From an uncultured Cytophagales bacterium (GTDB lineage: Bacteria > Bacteroidota > Bacteroidia > Cytophagales > Thermonemataceae): a stretch of 64,000 bases of DNA. A model generated the notes under the pieces. It saw only the letters and a program-made list of their open reading frames with translations, searched no databases and was not told where the DNA came from. The position numbers were made by a program, and so were the translations under genes. Location: positions 1 to 64,000 of the forward strand of contig CALEMF010000027.1 of assembly GCA_937911505.1 (NCBI GenBank). Direction: 5' to 3'. Shown here piece after piece: positions 38,185-46,461 of this stretch (its first letter is position 1; each line of letters starts with the position of its first letter).

Positions 38185-39552
38185 ATGAAAAAAATATTTC
38201 TAATACTTCGAAGAGAGTACCTAGTGAGAGTCAAGAAGAAGTCGTTTATCATTATGACGTTCCTTACTCCGCTTCTTTTTGCAGGGCTTATGATTGGCTC
38301 AGCTTGGTTGGCTACTTCTTCTGGTCTTAAAGAGGATAAGGTGATACGCGTATTAGACAAGTCTGATCTCTTTGTAGACCAACTGGAGAATAGTAGTAAC
38401 ATCACTTACACCTACATAGAAGGTACTTACCAAGAAGCCAAAAAGGCCTTCGAAAAAAGTGACGACTTTGCCTTACTTTATATTCCTGACATCAATGCGG
38501 GCGATCCGAGTGGCATCAAGCTACTCGGTAGAAAAAGCATTAGTGTAGACGTTCAGCTTACCATAGAAAAGAAATTAAAGCGGAGAGTAGAAGACATTCG
38601 GTTACTGGAAGCAGGTATCGACAAGGAGGTACTAGCAGAAACAAGGGTAAATGTAGACATCGACACCAAAGTACTGGGTGATGAAACAGGAGAGGAAAAA
38701 GACAGTAGCTCTATGGCCGTATACATTATTGGCTTTGGGGCCGCCTTTCTTATCTACATGTCTGTATTTATCTACGGTGTGCAAGTCATGCGGGGCGTTA
38801 TTGAAGAGAAGACCAACCGCATTGTAGAGGTCATTATCTCTTCTGTAAAGCCTATTGAGTTAATGTTGGGTAAGATTACAGGCGTAGCGCTTGTAGGGCT
38901 TACTCAGTTTTTACTTTGGATTGTACTTACGCTCGTACTAGCCAGTGCAGGTGGTAGCCTACTAGGGCTTGAGCGATCCGCCCATCAGGCGCCTATAGGG
39001 CGTATGCAAAATGTGAATCAAATTGAACGAGAGCAAGCACCTATGGAGGTCTTGGCTACACCAAAACCTGCTGAGGAGAACGATCAAAGTAATAAGATAG
39101 CAAAGGTTTTTAATGCTTTTAGTACCCTCAACTATCCTCTTATTGTTGGTGCATTCCTCTTCTACTTTGTATTTGGCTACTTGTTGTACAGTGCTATGTT
39201 CGCAGCAGTTGGCTCGGCAGGCGATAGCGAGACAGACGCCCAGCAATTTACATTTCCTGTAAGTATACCACTCATTTTATCTTTTGTAATGGCGCAATTT
39301 GTTATCAACGAACCGGACGGTGTCGTGGCTTTCTGGGGTTCTATGATTCCTTTTACCTCGCCCATTATTATGATGTTACGTATTCCCTATGGTGTACCTG
39401 CTTGGCAATTAGCACTTTCTATGGCATCACTTGTATTAGGCTTTGTGTTAATGGCTTGGCTGGCCTCTCGCATTTATCGCGTTGGTATATTGATGTACGG
39501 GAAGAAAATCACCTATAAGGAGTTAGGTAAGTGGCTTTTTACAAAAAACTAG
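38185..39552 (+). CDS. ABC transporter permease (NatB/ABC-2 type)
   Basis: A 455-residue permease. One helix near the N-terminus (about 23-47) is followed by a periplasmic domain of about 130 residues, then five or six helices in the second half. FIYGVQVMRGVIEEKTNRIVEVIISSVKPIELMLGKI is the conserved coupling region of ABC-2/NatB permeases. A Gln/Pro/Glu-rich insert (about 265-300) interrupts the helices. It pairs with the upstream ATPase as a two-gene exporter operon. Confidence 0.9.
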   Translation: MKKIFLILRREYLVRVKKKSFIIMTFLTPLLFAGLMIGSAWLATSSGLKEDKVIRVLDKSDLFVDQLENSSNITYTYIEGTYQEAKKAFEKSDDFALLYIPDINAGDPSGIKLLGRKSISVDVQLTIEKKLKRRVEDIRLLEAGIDKEVLAETRVNVDIDTKVLGDETGEEKDSSSMAVYIIGFGAAFLIYMSVFIYGVQVMRGVIEEKTNRIVEVIISSVKPIELMLGKITGVALVGLTQFLLWIVLTLVLASAGGSLLGLERSAHQAPIGRMQNVNQIEREQAPMEVLATPKPAEENDQSNKIAKVFNAFSTLNYPLIVGAFLFYFVFGYLLYSAMFAAVGSAGDSETDAQQFTFPVSIPLILSFVMAQFVINEPDGVVAFWGSMIPFTSPIIMMLRIPYGVPAWQLALSMASLVLGFVLMAWLASRIYRVGILMYGKKITYKELGKWLFTKN

Positions 39553-39571
39553 TAATCGTTTTTTATTTTCT

Positions 39572-39612
39572 TGACGAAGTTGTTTATTGAGTAATCAATA
39601 CCTTCTTCGACA
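39572..39612 (+). promoter_or_regulatory. hairpin in the leader of the inositol monophosphatase gene
   Basis: TATTGA/TCAATA (39585-39590, 39595-39600) close a GUAA loop, a GNRA tetraloop in RNA. An outer stem TGACGAAG/CTTCGACA (39572-39579, 39605-39612) has one mismatch. The structure ends six bases before the ATG, so it could shade the ribosome site, or it could be a protein-binding site in DNA. Confidence 0.4.
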
Positions 39613-39618
39613 GAAAAT

Positions 39619-40413
39619 ATGAATTTAGAGCAACTCTGCCAGCAAGTTCGACAACTCACCCGTGAGGTAGGTCTTTTTATAGCACAACAAGCGCAAGATT
39701 TCGATAAAGCAAAAGTGGAACATAAGGGCTTTAACGACCTTGTTTCTTATGTAGATAAAGAAGCTGAGAAACGACTGCTCGTTCGCTTAGCACAACTTCT
39801 TCCTGAGGCAGGTTTTATCAGTGAAGAAGACAAAAACAACCATCAACTAGCCGATAAACCTTACCACTGGATTGTCGATCCTTTGGACGGCACAACCAAC
39901 TTTGTTCATCAATTACCTATCTTTTCTATTAGTATTGCACTTTTACAGGAGCAAACATTAGTACTAGGCGTTGTTTATGAAATTAACAGGAAAGAGTGCT
40001 TCTATGCTTGGAAAAATGGCGGGGCTTATTGTAATGGATTAAAAATTCAGGTTTCACCTGCTTCTCAGCTTTCTGATAGCCTCTTGGCTACAGGCTTTCC
40101 CTATTACGACTTCGATAAGATGCCACAATACTTGGCTATTTTAGAAAAATTTATGCAGCAAACGCAAGGGCTACGTCGCTTAGGCTCTGCAGCAGTAGAT
40201 TTGGCCTATGTAGCGTGTGGACGCTTCGAGGGCTTTTTCGAATATAACCTACAACCCTGGGATGTAGCAGCGGGTGCACTATTGGTAAAAGAAGCAGGTG
40301 GTGAGGTATCTACTTTCTCACAAACACAAGGCTTCCTTTTTGGAAAAGAGATCGTGGCAGCGGGAAATATCCATCAACCAATGCTTGAGGTAATACAACA
40401 ACATTGGGTATAA
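39619..40413 (+). CDS. suhB: inositol monophosphatase family protein
   Basis: A 264-residue Mg2+-dependent phosphatase. The metal-binding motifs EEDK (ISEEDKN), WIVDPLDGTTNFVH and PWDVAAGALLVKEAGG are complete. Relatives hydrolyse inositol 1-phosphate or other sugar phosphates, and SuhB also aids rRNA transcription in enterobacteria; which applies here is unknown. It is 66 bases after the NatB-type gene, behind a leader hairpin. Confidence 0.9.
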   Translation: MNLEQLCQQVRQLTREVGLFIAQQAQDFDKAKVEHKGFNDLVSYVDKEAEKRLLVRLAQLLPEAGFISEEDKNNHQLADKPYHWIVDPLDGTTNFVHQLPIFSISIALLQEQTLVLGVVYEINRKECFYAWKNGGAYCNGLKIQVSPASQLSDSLLATGFPYYDFDKMPQYLAILEKFMQQTQGLRRLGSAAVDLAYVACGRFEGFFEYNLQPWDVAAGALLVKEAGGEVSTFSQTQGFLFGKEIVAAGNIHQPMLEVIQQHWV

Positions 40414-40533
40414 TTCTCAACTATCCTACTTTTTAACTGTTGCTTCTTTTCTACAGTTTTTCCTCTCAGAGACACAGAAACAGCGTTTTTCTTTAAAAAA
40501 TTGCGTTGGCATTTTTTTTCTACTATAATAAGT

Positions 40534-40770
40534 ATGAAAAACGAAAGAAACTCAATTGAAAATGAAGAACAATATGAAGCCCTTCGTGATAAGGGCATGA
40601 GCAAGCAAAAGGCCGCACGCATTGCTAATACAGAAAATCCTGACTATGACAGTACACCTTATGAAGACCGCACTAAGGAAGCACTCTATGAGAAAGCACG
40701 AGAAGTTGGTATTGAGGGAAGAAGCAAAATGACAAAACAAGCACTTATAGAGGCGCTCAGAAATAGCTAA
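40534..40770 (+). CDS. small SAP/Rho-N-like stress protein
   Basis: A 78-residue basic protein. ATG 40534 is chosen over a TTG at 40501. The N-terminal part (EEQYEALRDKGMSKQKAARIAN) resembles the DUF7218-type proteins, and the C-terminal half (KEALYEKAREVGIEGRSKMTKQALIEALRNS) is a helix-extended loop-helix of the SAP/Rho-N kind, which binds nucleic acid. Such proteins are usually stress-linked. It precedes the DUF2383 and PfpI genes on the same strand. Confidence 0.75.
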   Translation: MKNERNSIENEEQYEALRDKGMSKQKAARIANTENPDYDSTPYEDRTKEALYEKAREVGIEGRSKMTKQALIEALRNS

Positions 40771-40832
40771 ACAGCTAAGAGGTTATTCACACTTTATTCC
40801 TCAGTTTTCTTAAGATTCTTTTTTGTTTAGGC

Positions 40833-40880
40833 GAAGTACTTTTAGAAAGTGATAGCGCTGCTATCATCCTATGAAGTACT
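40833..40880. repeat. direct repeat flanking a small hairpin
   Basis: GAAGTACT occurs at 40833-40840 and 40873-40880. Between them TGATAGC and GCTATCA (40850-40856, 40860-40866) form a perfect 7-bp stem around GCT. It lies 90-140 bases upstream of the DUF2383 gene in an otherwise featureless 201-base gap. A regulator site is one possibility. Confidence 0.35.
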
Positions 40881-40971
40881 GAAGCGTAGGCGAGAGATAC
40901 TATCTTATGAATGCTGTAAATAAAGTTTAAACAGCCTCCAATAATTTTTTTTCACTTTTAAATAAATAATA

Positions 40972-41424
40972 ATGACACAGCAACAAGAAAAAGAAGTAGC
41001 ACTTTTAAATCAATTAATAAAACGTAATTATGATGCTGAATATGGCTATAAGGAAGCTGCAGAAAGAGCAGAAGATCCTACGCTCAAAGCATTTTTTCAA
41101 ACCAAGGTAGAAGAACGATATAAGTTTGGTCACGACATAAAACCTTTTATCGCCCTTGACGGAGGAGAGCCTAATAAAGGAACTAGTATAGTAGGTGATA
41201 TCCACAGACAGTTCATGAAAATTAAAGATTTAGTAACTGGCGCTGATGATACTGCCATCATTGAAGAATGCATCCGCGGAGAGAAAGTAGCGCTAGAGGA
41301 TTATGAGAAAGCCATCGCTGACGAATATACAGGTCCAGCAACAAAGGATACGCTACGTATGCACGCAACAGCCATTCGCAACAGTATAGAAAGGTTAGAG
41401 CAAATGCAAACTGTGACCAAGTAA
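40972..41424 (+). CDS. DUF2383 four-helix-bundle protein
   Basis: A 150-residue soluble protein of the PA2169/DUF2383 type. The pattern LLNQLIKRNYDAEYGYKEAAERAED, the FFQTKVEERYKFGHDI helix and ECIRGEKVALEDYEKAI give the ferritin-like bundle with conserved Glu and Tyr. Metal binding is plausible but not shown for this family. It is 34 bases upstream of the PfpI-like gene and probably shares its transcript; both are stress-type families. Confidence 0.85.
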   Translation: MTQQQEKEVALLNQLIKRNYDAEYGYKEAAERAEDPTLKAFFQTKVEERYKFGHDIKPFIALDGGEPNKGTSIVGDIHRQFMKIKDLVTGADDTAIIEECIRGEKVALEDYEKAIADEYTGPATKDTLRMHATAIRNSIERLEQMQTVTK

Positions 41425-41458
41425 TTAGTATCCTCAAACATAAAACAAACAGAATATA

Positions 41459-42022
41459 ATGGGAAAATTAGATAATAGAAATATTGCCATCTTAAGTGAA
41501 GATGGTTTTGAAGAAGTAGAATTAACAAGCCCCAAACAACGACTACTCGATGAGGGGGCTACTGTACACATCATCTCACCGAAGAAGAAAACAATAAGAA
41601 GTTGGAAAGACGACAACTGGGGTATGGAACTAACAGTAGATAAGCTTGTTGAAGAGGCCAACCCAGCCGACTATCACGGCTTATTAATCCCAGGCGGTGT
41701 AGCAAATCCAGATTTATTGAGAAGGTATGAGTCGGTGGTAGACTTTATTAAACATTTCTTTGAGGAAGGAAAGCCTATCGCTACTATTTGCCACGGGCCG
41801 CAAGTATTGATAGAAACTGGAGCATTGCAACACAGAGAGCTCACTTCTTTTCCAAGTATCAAAACCGATCTTAAGAATGCAGGAGCCAAATGGATTGATA
41901 TGGAAGTGGTGACGGATCAAGGATTGGTAACAAGTCGCTCACCTAAGGACTTACCTGCCTTTAATGATAAAATGGTAGAAGAATTTAGAGAAGGTGTACA
42001 CGAAGCACAAAAGACGGTATAA
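41459..42022 (+). CDS. DJ-1/PfpI-family protein
   Basis: A 187-residue protein of the PfpI/YhbO type. The nucleophile Cys lies in TICHGPQVLIE, and the Glu that activates it is in LSEDGFEEVEL near the N-terminus. YHGLLIPGG completes the fold's glycine loop. Members are called proteases, glyoxalases or deglycases; which activity matters is disputed. It ends the SAP-DUF2383-PfpI run and is followed by a strong terminator. Confidence 0.88.
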   Translation: MGKLDNRNIAILSEDGFEEVELTSPKQRLLDEGATVHIISPKKKTIRSWKDDNWGMELTVDKLVEEANPADYHGLLIPGGVANPDLLRRYESVVDFIKHFFEEGKPIATICHGPQVLIETGALQHRELTSFPSIKTDLKNAGAKWIDMEVVTDQGLVTSRSPKDLPAFNDKMVEEFREGVHEAQKTV

Positions 42023-42044
42023 TTAATAGATCATTGATTCTTCA

Positions 42045-42082
42045 AAAAGTGCTGCTTTACAAACAAGTAAAGCAGCACTTTT
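42045..42082. terminator. strong bidirectional intrinsic terminator
   Basis: A perfect 16-bp stem (42045-42060 with 42067-42082) closes a six-base loop; the arms end in A-runs and T-runs, so it works on either strand. It begins 23 bases after the PfpI-like stop codon. Confidence 0.88.
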
Positions 42083-42153
42083 ATATTTGGTCACTATCTG
42101 TTCTGTGTAAGTTTTGTATGAATAACATTTCATTTATAATGAAGCCTATTTAC

Positions 42154-42161
42154 TATCTTTG
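42154..42161 (+). promoter_or_regulatory. probable promoter for the CAP-domain lipoprotein
   Basis: TATCTTTG matches the phylum's -7 element TAnnTTTG exactly, 62 bases before the start codon. No good TTG stands at the expected distance upstream. Confidence 0.45.
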
Positions 42162-42223
42162 TTTCTATATAATACAACTATCTTTTATAAACATTTATCA
42201 CGAATACTTAATACAGAACGCTC

Positions 42224-42787
42224 ATGAACAAATACAACTTCATCTTCACACTACTAATAGGCACGTTATTACCTACCGCTTGTAACAGTAACAGCGACAA
42301 CCCCGATCCTTATGGCAGCCTAGAAGTTAACCTAGACAAAGCACTCATTCTAGAACTCATCAATAATCACCGAGCTGAGGGCGTTACCTGTGGTAATCAA
42401 GAAAGAGAAGCAGTAGCCCCGCTTGTATGGAACGACCAACTTGCCCAAGCAGCTTTAGATCATAGTAACGATATGCAACAAAATGACTACTTCAGTCATA
42501 CTGGTTTAGATGGCTCTTCTCACGGGCAAAGAGCTAAAAGAGCAGGTTACACAGGTTCACCTGTAAGTGAAAATATCGCGAGCGGACAGAGAAGCGAAGA
42601 AAGAGTTGTAGAGGCTTGGATGCAAAGTGAAGGGCACTGTAAAGCTATTATGAGGGAAGGAATTACTGAAATTGCCATCGCTCGTTCTAATGAAGGTAAC
42701 TATTGGACTTTACTCACAGGAAAAGGGAGCGACCAGAGTCAGCAGATACTTACGCATACAACAGTGGTAAGTAGTGAAAGTGACTAA
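42224..42787 (+). CDS. CAP/SCP-domain lipoprotein
   Basis: A 187-residue lipoprotein with lipobox PTAC (Cys20). The CAP domain (about 38-170) opens with LILELINNHRAEG and shows LDHSNDMQQNDYFSHTG and SENIASGQRSEERVVEAWMQSEGHCKAIM, the usual His/Glu cavity residues. The family (SCP/PR-1, YkwD in bacteria) is extracellular, with no agreed enzyme activity. It stands as a single gene between a strong upstream terminator and a converging beta-helix gene. Confidence 0.9.
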   Translation: MNKYNFIFTLLIGTLLPTACNSNSDNPDPYGSLEVNLDKALILELINNHRAEGVTCGNQEREAVAPLVWNDQLAQAALDHSNDMQQNDYFSHTGLDGSSHGQRAKRAGYTGSPVSENIASGQRSEERVVEAWMQSEGHCKAIMREGITEIAIARSNEGNYWTLLTGKGSDQSQQILTHTTVVSSESD

Positions 42788-42802
42788 AAGGCTGTCCAAA
42801 GG

Positions 42803-42841
42803 AGCTGCGACTGTTCAGAACCGACGCAGCTTCCCCAAAAA
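42803..42841. terminator. possible terminator between converging genes
   Basis: AGCTGCG and CGCAGCT (42803-42809, 42825-42831) pair perfectly around a 15-base loop, with an A/T-rich flank just to the right. It lies between the CAP and beta-helix stops. Confidence 0.4.
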
Positions 42842-42853
42842 GTTTTTAACTGC

Positions 42854-44416
42854 TTACCACAGTCGTTCATAAGCCCCTATATCTGGAATATTAGTTCTAT
42901 TTCGTTTATCTATATCGATATTAGAAGATTCTAAATTATTGAAGTGAGCTCCCTTGTCGATGAGCCTTTCGCGTGTTAAGCGGTTATCGTTGAGGCGATA
43001 GTCGTCTTCTTTGGAGTTGATAAAAATTTCACTCATTGCATCAAAGTCATCCTTTCCGATAACATAATTATTGGAAATACGATTACGATTTTTATCAGCC
43101 ATTTTTACACTGTAAGAGGTGATATTATTGGCTATCACATTATTATTCGGTATTTCACTTCTGTGTTTATGCCGACCAATTTCTATCCAAGGCGCACTGT
43201 TTACCATATTACCGTAGGCATTTCTTGATAACCCTGGTATTTGATCAAGCACGGTGTTGTTAACCACTTTACAACCTCTTGCACCCAGTAAGGTGATTTC
43301 ATGATAAGTACTAGACACCACAATGTTATTTTCTATGAGCCAGTTTTCGTACATCCCATCAAAAAAGCCCATTCCCTGCGGATTACCTCCTAATGGATGC
43401 GCTCCATTACCAAAAATACGATTTCCAATGATTTTTACATCTCTGATAACACCTTCACCTGGCGCTTTCGTCTCTGGGTCACGCGTGTAGGCTTGGATGG
43501 CATCATAGTGAAAACCATCTCGTAAATCTATGTTTTGCTTAATGGTATTGTAGGCAATCAGCGATCGGTCGCCAGCAATGCGCATCCCATCTCTAGCGTA
43601 TCGCTTAATGTAGTTATTAGTCACTTTAGCATCGTGTGTAAAATACTCAAAGCGAATCCCAAAACCTACATCTTTAACAGTACAACCCTCAATGGTTACT
43701 TTTTCAGCGTAAGCAATGTCTATCCCATTTTGCGCCTTTTTACGCCAATCCTCCACAGACCATCTATCTGTATTTTCTTTTTCAGTACTTCTTATAAGAA
43801 GGTCTGTAAATTTAATCTCTCTGGGTTTACCAAGATGGCTCTTTGCAAGTTTAATGATGGTACCTCTTTGTCCATTACCCTCTTCGCGCACAGTAGCTAC
43901 CTCCCACCAGTTTTTGTCACCTTGATAGCGACTCTTAATGACGCTAAGACCTTTAAAGTGTATCTTAGCGGCAGCACCAGTCAGGTCAATATGAGAAAGA
44001 ACGGGCGTATTGCCTTCTGCTGCTTCTATAGTAAGCCAATTTCTAAACACAAACTTCTCTCTGTATACAGCACCGTGAAAGCCTGTTTTTAAAAGTAGTT
44101 TATCACCTCCTTTTGCAGGCGCTCCTGCATTGATTAGCTCACCTGCTTTGTCGTAGCATTCGATAAGCCCTTCATTAAGGACTTGCTGTAGTGTCTTCCA
44201 AGGCTTTTCTCTTGTTCCTCTTCCTCCATCAGCAGCACTTCTACCGTTGGCTGGATCAACGTAGAAGACCGTTCCGCTAAATCGTGTATTACTTTCGTCA
44301 GTCCCTTCTCGGTTAGGCTGCGGCAGTATTTCTTCAAGAGAGTCTTTGTGGCAACTGGTAAGCATAAAGCCCAGAAAGACAAGGCTTAGTGCCACCCATT
44401 TTTTAATGGTAAACAT
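42854..44416 (-). CDS. right-handed parallel beta-helix lipoprotein
   Basis: A 520-residue lipoprotein: lipobox MLTSC (Cys22) followed by an Asn/Thr-rich linker. FYVDPANGRSAADGGRGTREKPWKTLQQ is the usual N-terminal capping motif of secreted beta-helix proteins, and the middle (about 230-440) shows repeated short strands (VTNNYIKRYARDG, IIGNRIFGNG, IENNIVVSS, VVNNTVLDQ). The fold is shared by pectate, alginate and chondroitinase-B lyases. Catalytic residues cannot be fixed by eye. There is no SusC/D pair or other glycan gene around it. Confidence 0.82.
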   Translation of the reverse strand: MFTIKKWVALSLVFLGFMLTSCHKDSLEEILPQPNREGTDESNTRFSGTVFYVDPANGRSAADGGRGTREKPWKTLQQVLNEGLIECYDKAGELINAGAPAKGGDKLLLKTGFHGAVYREKFVFRNWLTIEAAEGNTPVLSHIDLTGAAAKIHFKGLSVIKSRYQGDKNWWEVATVREEGNGQRGTIIKLAKSHLGKPREIKFTDLLIRSTEKENTDRWSVEDWRKKAQNGIDIAYAEKVTIEGCTVKDVGFGIRFEYFTHDAKVTNNYIKRYARDGMRIAGDRSLIAYNTIKQNIDLRDGFHYDAIQAYTRDPETKAPGEGVIRDVKIIGNRIFGNGAHPLGGNPQGMGFFDGMYENWLIENNIVVSSTYHEITLLGARGCKVVNNTVLDQIPGLSRNAYGNMVNSAPWIEIGRHKHRSEIPNNNVIANNITSYSVKMADKNRNRISNNYVIGKDDFDAMSEIFINSKEDDYRLNDNRLTRERLIDKGAHFNNLESSNIDIDKRNRTNIPDIGAYERLW

Positions 44417-44555
44417 AGGTAGTATAAGTTTAATTGAGAAAATGTATATAAGATAATGTAATAGTGATCGGCTTTAAGGACTTTTCAGGTGTAATTTTAA
44501 CTTATCAGCCCTTACGATGGGGAGCAAATAAAGTTGCACATAAGTCGCTCTTTTT

Positions 44556-44581
44556 CAAATGATTAAACAGTCATTCATTTG
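44556..44581. promoter_or_regulatory. inverted repeat, possible operator
   Basis: CAAATGA and TCATTTG (44556-44562, 44575-44581) form a perfect 7-bp inverted repeat with a 12-base spacer, 30 bases before a small open frame. The rest of the 44417-44611 gap shows no gene. A dimeric regulator could bind here; no ligand or protein is suggested by the sequence. Confidence 0.3.
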
Positions 44582-44611
44582 CCTTAATAAATAATAAACG
44601 ACTAAACAACA

Positions 44612-44793
44612 ATGCAGTCTAGCGATGATTCAGCGGATAGTTTTATATTAGCATTCTTGCTCTTTTTGGTGGTGTTGGTTACCTAGTAGTCTTACAAGGA
44701 TCTGGATTTTTTACGATATCACTCTTTGTTGTAATAGCGCTCTTGATCATACTTACAATTATCACTGAGATAGTTATAATTTCAGAGTCCTAA
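44612..44793 (+). pseudogene. small membrane-protein gene, apparently frameshifted
   Basis: An ATG at 44612 opens a 24-codon frame (MQSSDDSADSF then a hydrophobic run) ending at TAG 44684. In the -1 frame, open from 44641 to TAA 44793, the text is a sensible continuation: a glycine-containing helix (FGGVGYLVVLQGSG), a second helix (FTISLFVVIALLIILTII) and a polar end. Joining them gives a protein of about 60 residues with two helices. Loss of one base near the T-run at 44663-44667 would explain it; a programmed -1 slip at C-TTT-TTG is a less likely alternative. No family is recognised. Confidence 0.35.
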
Positions 44794-44901
44794 TTTATTA
44801 TCTAATGGTTACAATGTCATTTGATTGTTTTAAGAAAACAGTAATAAAAAGGTAAATATGATCCAATAAATCGTTTTATATTGGCGTTCTTGATAAGAGA
44901 A

Positions 44902-45678
44902 ATGATCGCTACGCTAAATTTTTTTGTAATTGTTAGTACTTTCTTATGCATTTTCTCTACTCAAACACTCGCACAAGAAGCAAAGGCGGCAGTGTGGTCA
45001 GAGGAAGTAGTAGAAGTTGGAGCAAAAGAAAATATAGCTGTATATTCTTCGATTAACAAAATAAGTCTTTCTACTACCATCGTTTCGTCTCCAGATTTAT
45101 CACAAGATCATTCAATAACAAGCAATACAGACCCTAAAAAGAATAGAAAGCGACGACCAAAAAGTGTCAATATCAAAATAAAGTCTATTTCCAGTAAGAA
45201 ACCAACGAGTATTACATTACAAAATAAGCGTAACAAAACGCTCTTAGAGAAACTCATCCTGAAAAAACGACAAGATAACCTTACCGTCAAAAGGAATACG
45301 AATGATGCAAAATCTATCTTCAGTGTTATTGGAAGTATCTTCCTCATCCTTTCTTTCTTTCTCTTAGTCCGCCTAAAACTCCAAACTTTATGGCTTTTCT
45401 TCATTGGGTTATCTGTCATGCTTTTGGCCTTTGTCACCTATCTGGTCTTATTGGGAGAGGTAACGTACTTAAACAGGGTGAAAGATATGGCAACAGGTTT
45501 AGCAATAACTATTTTTGCTGTTCTTCCTTTTTTAATAGGTGCTTTTATTATGCTATTAGGGATATTTGGCTACTTAGGCGTTGTGTGGCAAGCCAATGCC
45601 CTGTTCAACCTACTTGGTTTTATATTCCTTGGTGTAAGTATTTTAATATTTACATTACTCTTCCTTTTAGCCGATTGA
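44902..45678 (+). CDS. unknown exported membrane protein with basic segment
   Basis: A 258-residue protein I do not recognise. ATG 44902 gives a signal peptide (MIATLNFFVIVSTFLCIFST, cut near TLAQ); a TTG at 44881 would add seven residues. The stretch of about 72-135 is very rich in Lys, Arg, Asn and Ser (KKNRKRRPKSVNIKIK). Four hydrophobic helices (about 138-257) end the chain. A lone membrane gene with a basic extracytoplasmic part could bind acidic polymers or lipids, but that is conjecture. Confidence 0.6.
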   Translation: MIATLNFFVIVSTFLCIFSTQTLAQEAKAAVWSEEVVEVGAKENIAVYSSINKISLSTTIVSSPDLSQDHSITSNTDPKKNRKRRPKSVNIKIKSISSKKPTSITLQNKRNKTLLEKLILKKRQDNLTVKRNTNDAKSIFSVIGSIFLILSFFLLVRLKLQTLWLFFIGLSVMLLAFVTYLVLLGEVTYLNRVKDMATGLAITIFAVLPFLIGAFIMLLGIFGYLGVVWQANALFNLLGFIFLGVSILIFTLLFLLAD

Positions 45679-45826
45679 TCTGCGTTTAGCCAATTGTTGT
45701 GTGACGCCTCAAAAGACCACCAAAAAAAATACTATTTTTACCATCTTTTTGTAGGAATGTAGTATCTTTATGATCCTGCTTTCCTACATCAGGAAACCTA
45801 AACATCAAACAACAAAGTAATTCAAA

Positions 45827-46411
45827 ATGCTAAACATCGTCATATTCGGCCCGCCCGGCGCAGGAAAAGGAACCCAAAGCACCAAAATTATTGAGAAGTA
45901 TAATCTGTACCACATCTCTACTGGCGATCTGTTCAGATCACATATTAAAAACGATACACCACTAGGAAAACGCGTAAAGTCTTACACAGAAAATGGCCTG
46001 CTTGTACCCGATGAGGTAACCATTGCCATGCTCAAGGAGGTATTGGAAGACAATAAAGCACAAGTAAACGGCTTTATCTTTGACGGCTTCCCACGTACTG
46101 TTACACAGGCAGAGGTGCTCGATAAATTTATGGCTGAAAACGGTACCGCCATTCACGCAGTAGTAGCCCTAGATGTATCGGAAGATGAGCTGAAAGCACG
46201 TATAGAAAAGCGTAAAGCTATTGAAAATCGCGCTGATGATGACCAAGTAAAGCTTCAGAAACGTATCAACGAATACTTTAATAAAACTATCCATGTACTT
46301 CCCTACTATCATAGTAAAGGGCGGCTCATCAAAATTGATGGCGTTGGAGAGGTTGATACTATCTTCGGGGCGATCACCACTGCTATCGACAATGCCTCAA
46401 TTGGTAAGTAA
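45827..46411 (+). CDS. adk: adenylate kinase
   Basis: A 194-residue enzyme that interconverts ATP + AMP and two ADP. The P-loop GPPGAGKGT (about 7-15), the AMP-binding STGDLFR and FDGFPRTVTQA motifs and ENRADDD are complete. The LID is the short form without the zinc-finger insert. It is 50 bases before obgE on the same strand, probably one operon. Confidence 0.95.
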   Translation: MLNIVIFGPPGAGKGTQSTKIIEKYNLYHISTGDLFRSHIKNDTPLGKRVKSYTENGLLVPDEVTIAMLKEVLEDNKAQVNGFIFDGFPRTVTQAEVLDKFMAENGTAIHAVVALDVSEDELKARIEKRKAIENRADDDQVKLQKRINEYFNKTIHVLPYYHSKGRLIKIDGVGEVDTIFGAITTAIDNASIGK

Positions 46412-46461
46412 GCTATTCGAAAGATACGCTATTATAAAATACTCTTTATCAGTAGGTAAAT

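Noticed and set aside
42034-42285. 83-codon frame before the CAP gene
   Set aside because: It runs through a strong terminator and a promoter and overlaps the CAP gene in another frame.
43535-44092. 185-codon plus-strand frame opposite the beta-helix gene
   Set aside because: It is antisense to a well-supported lipoprotein gene, has no family pattern and no start context of note.
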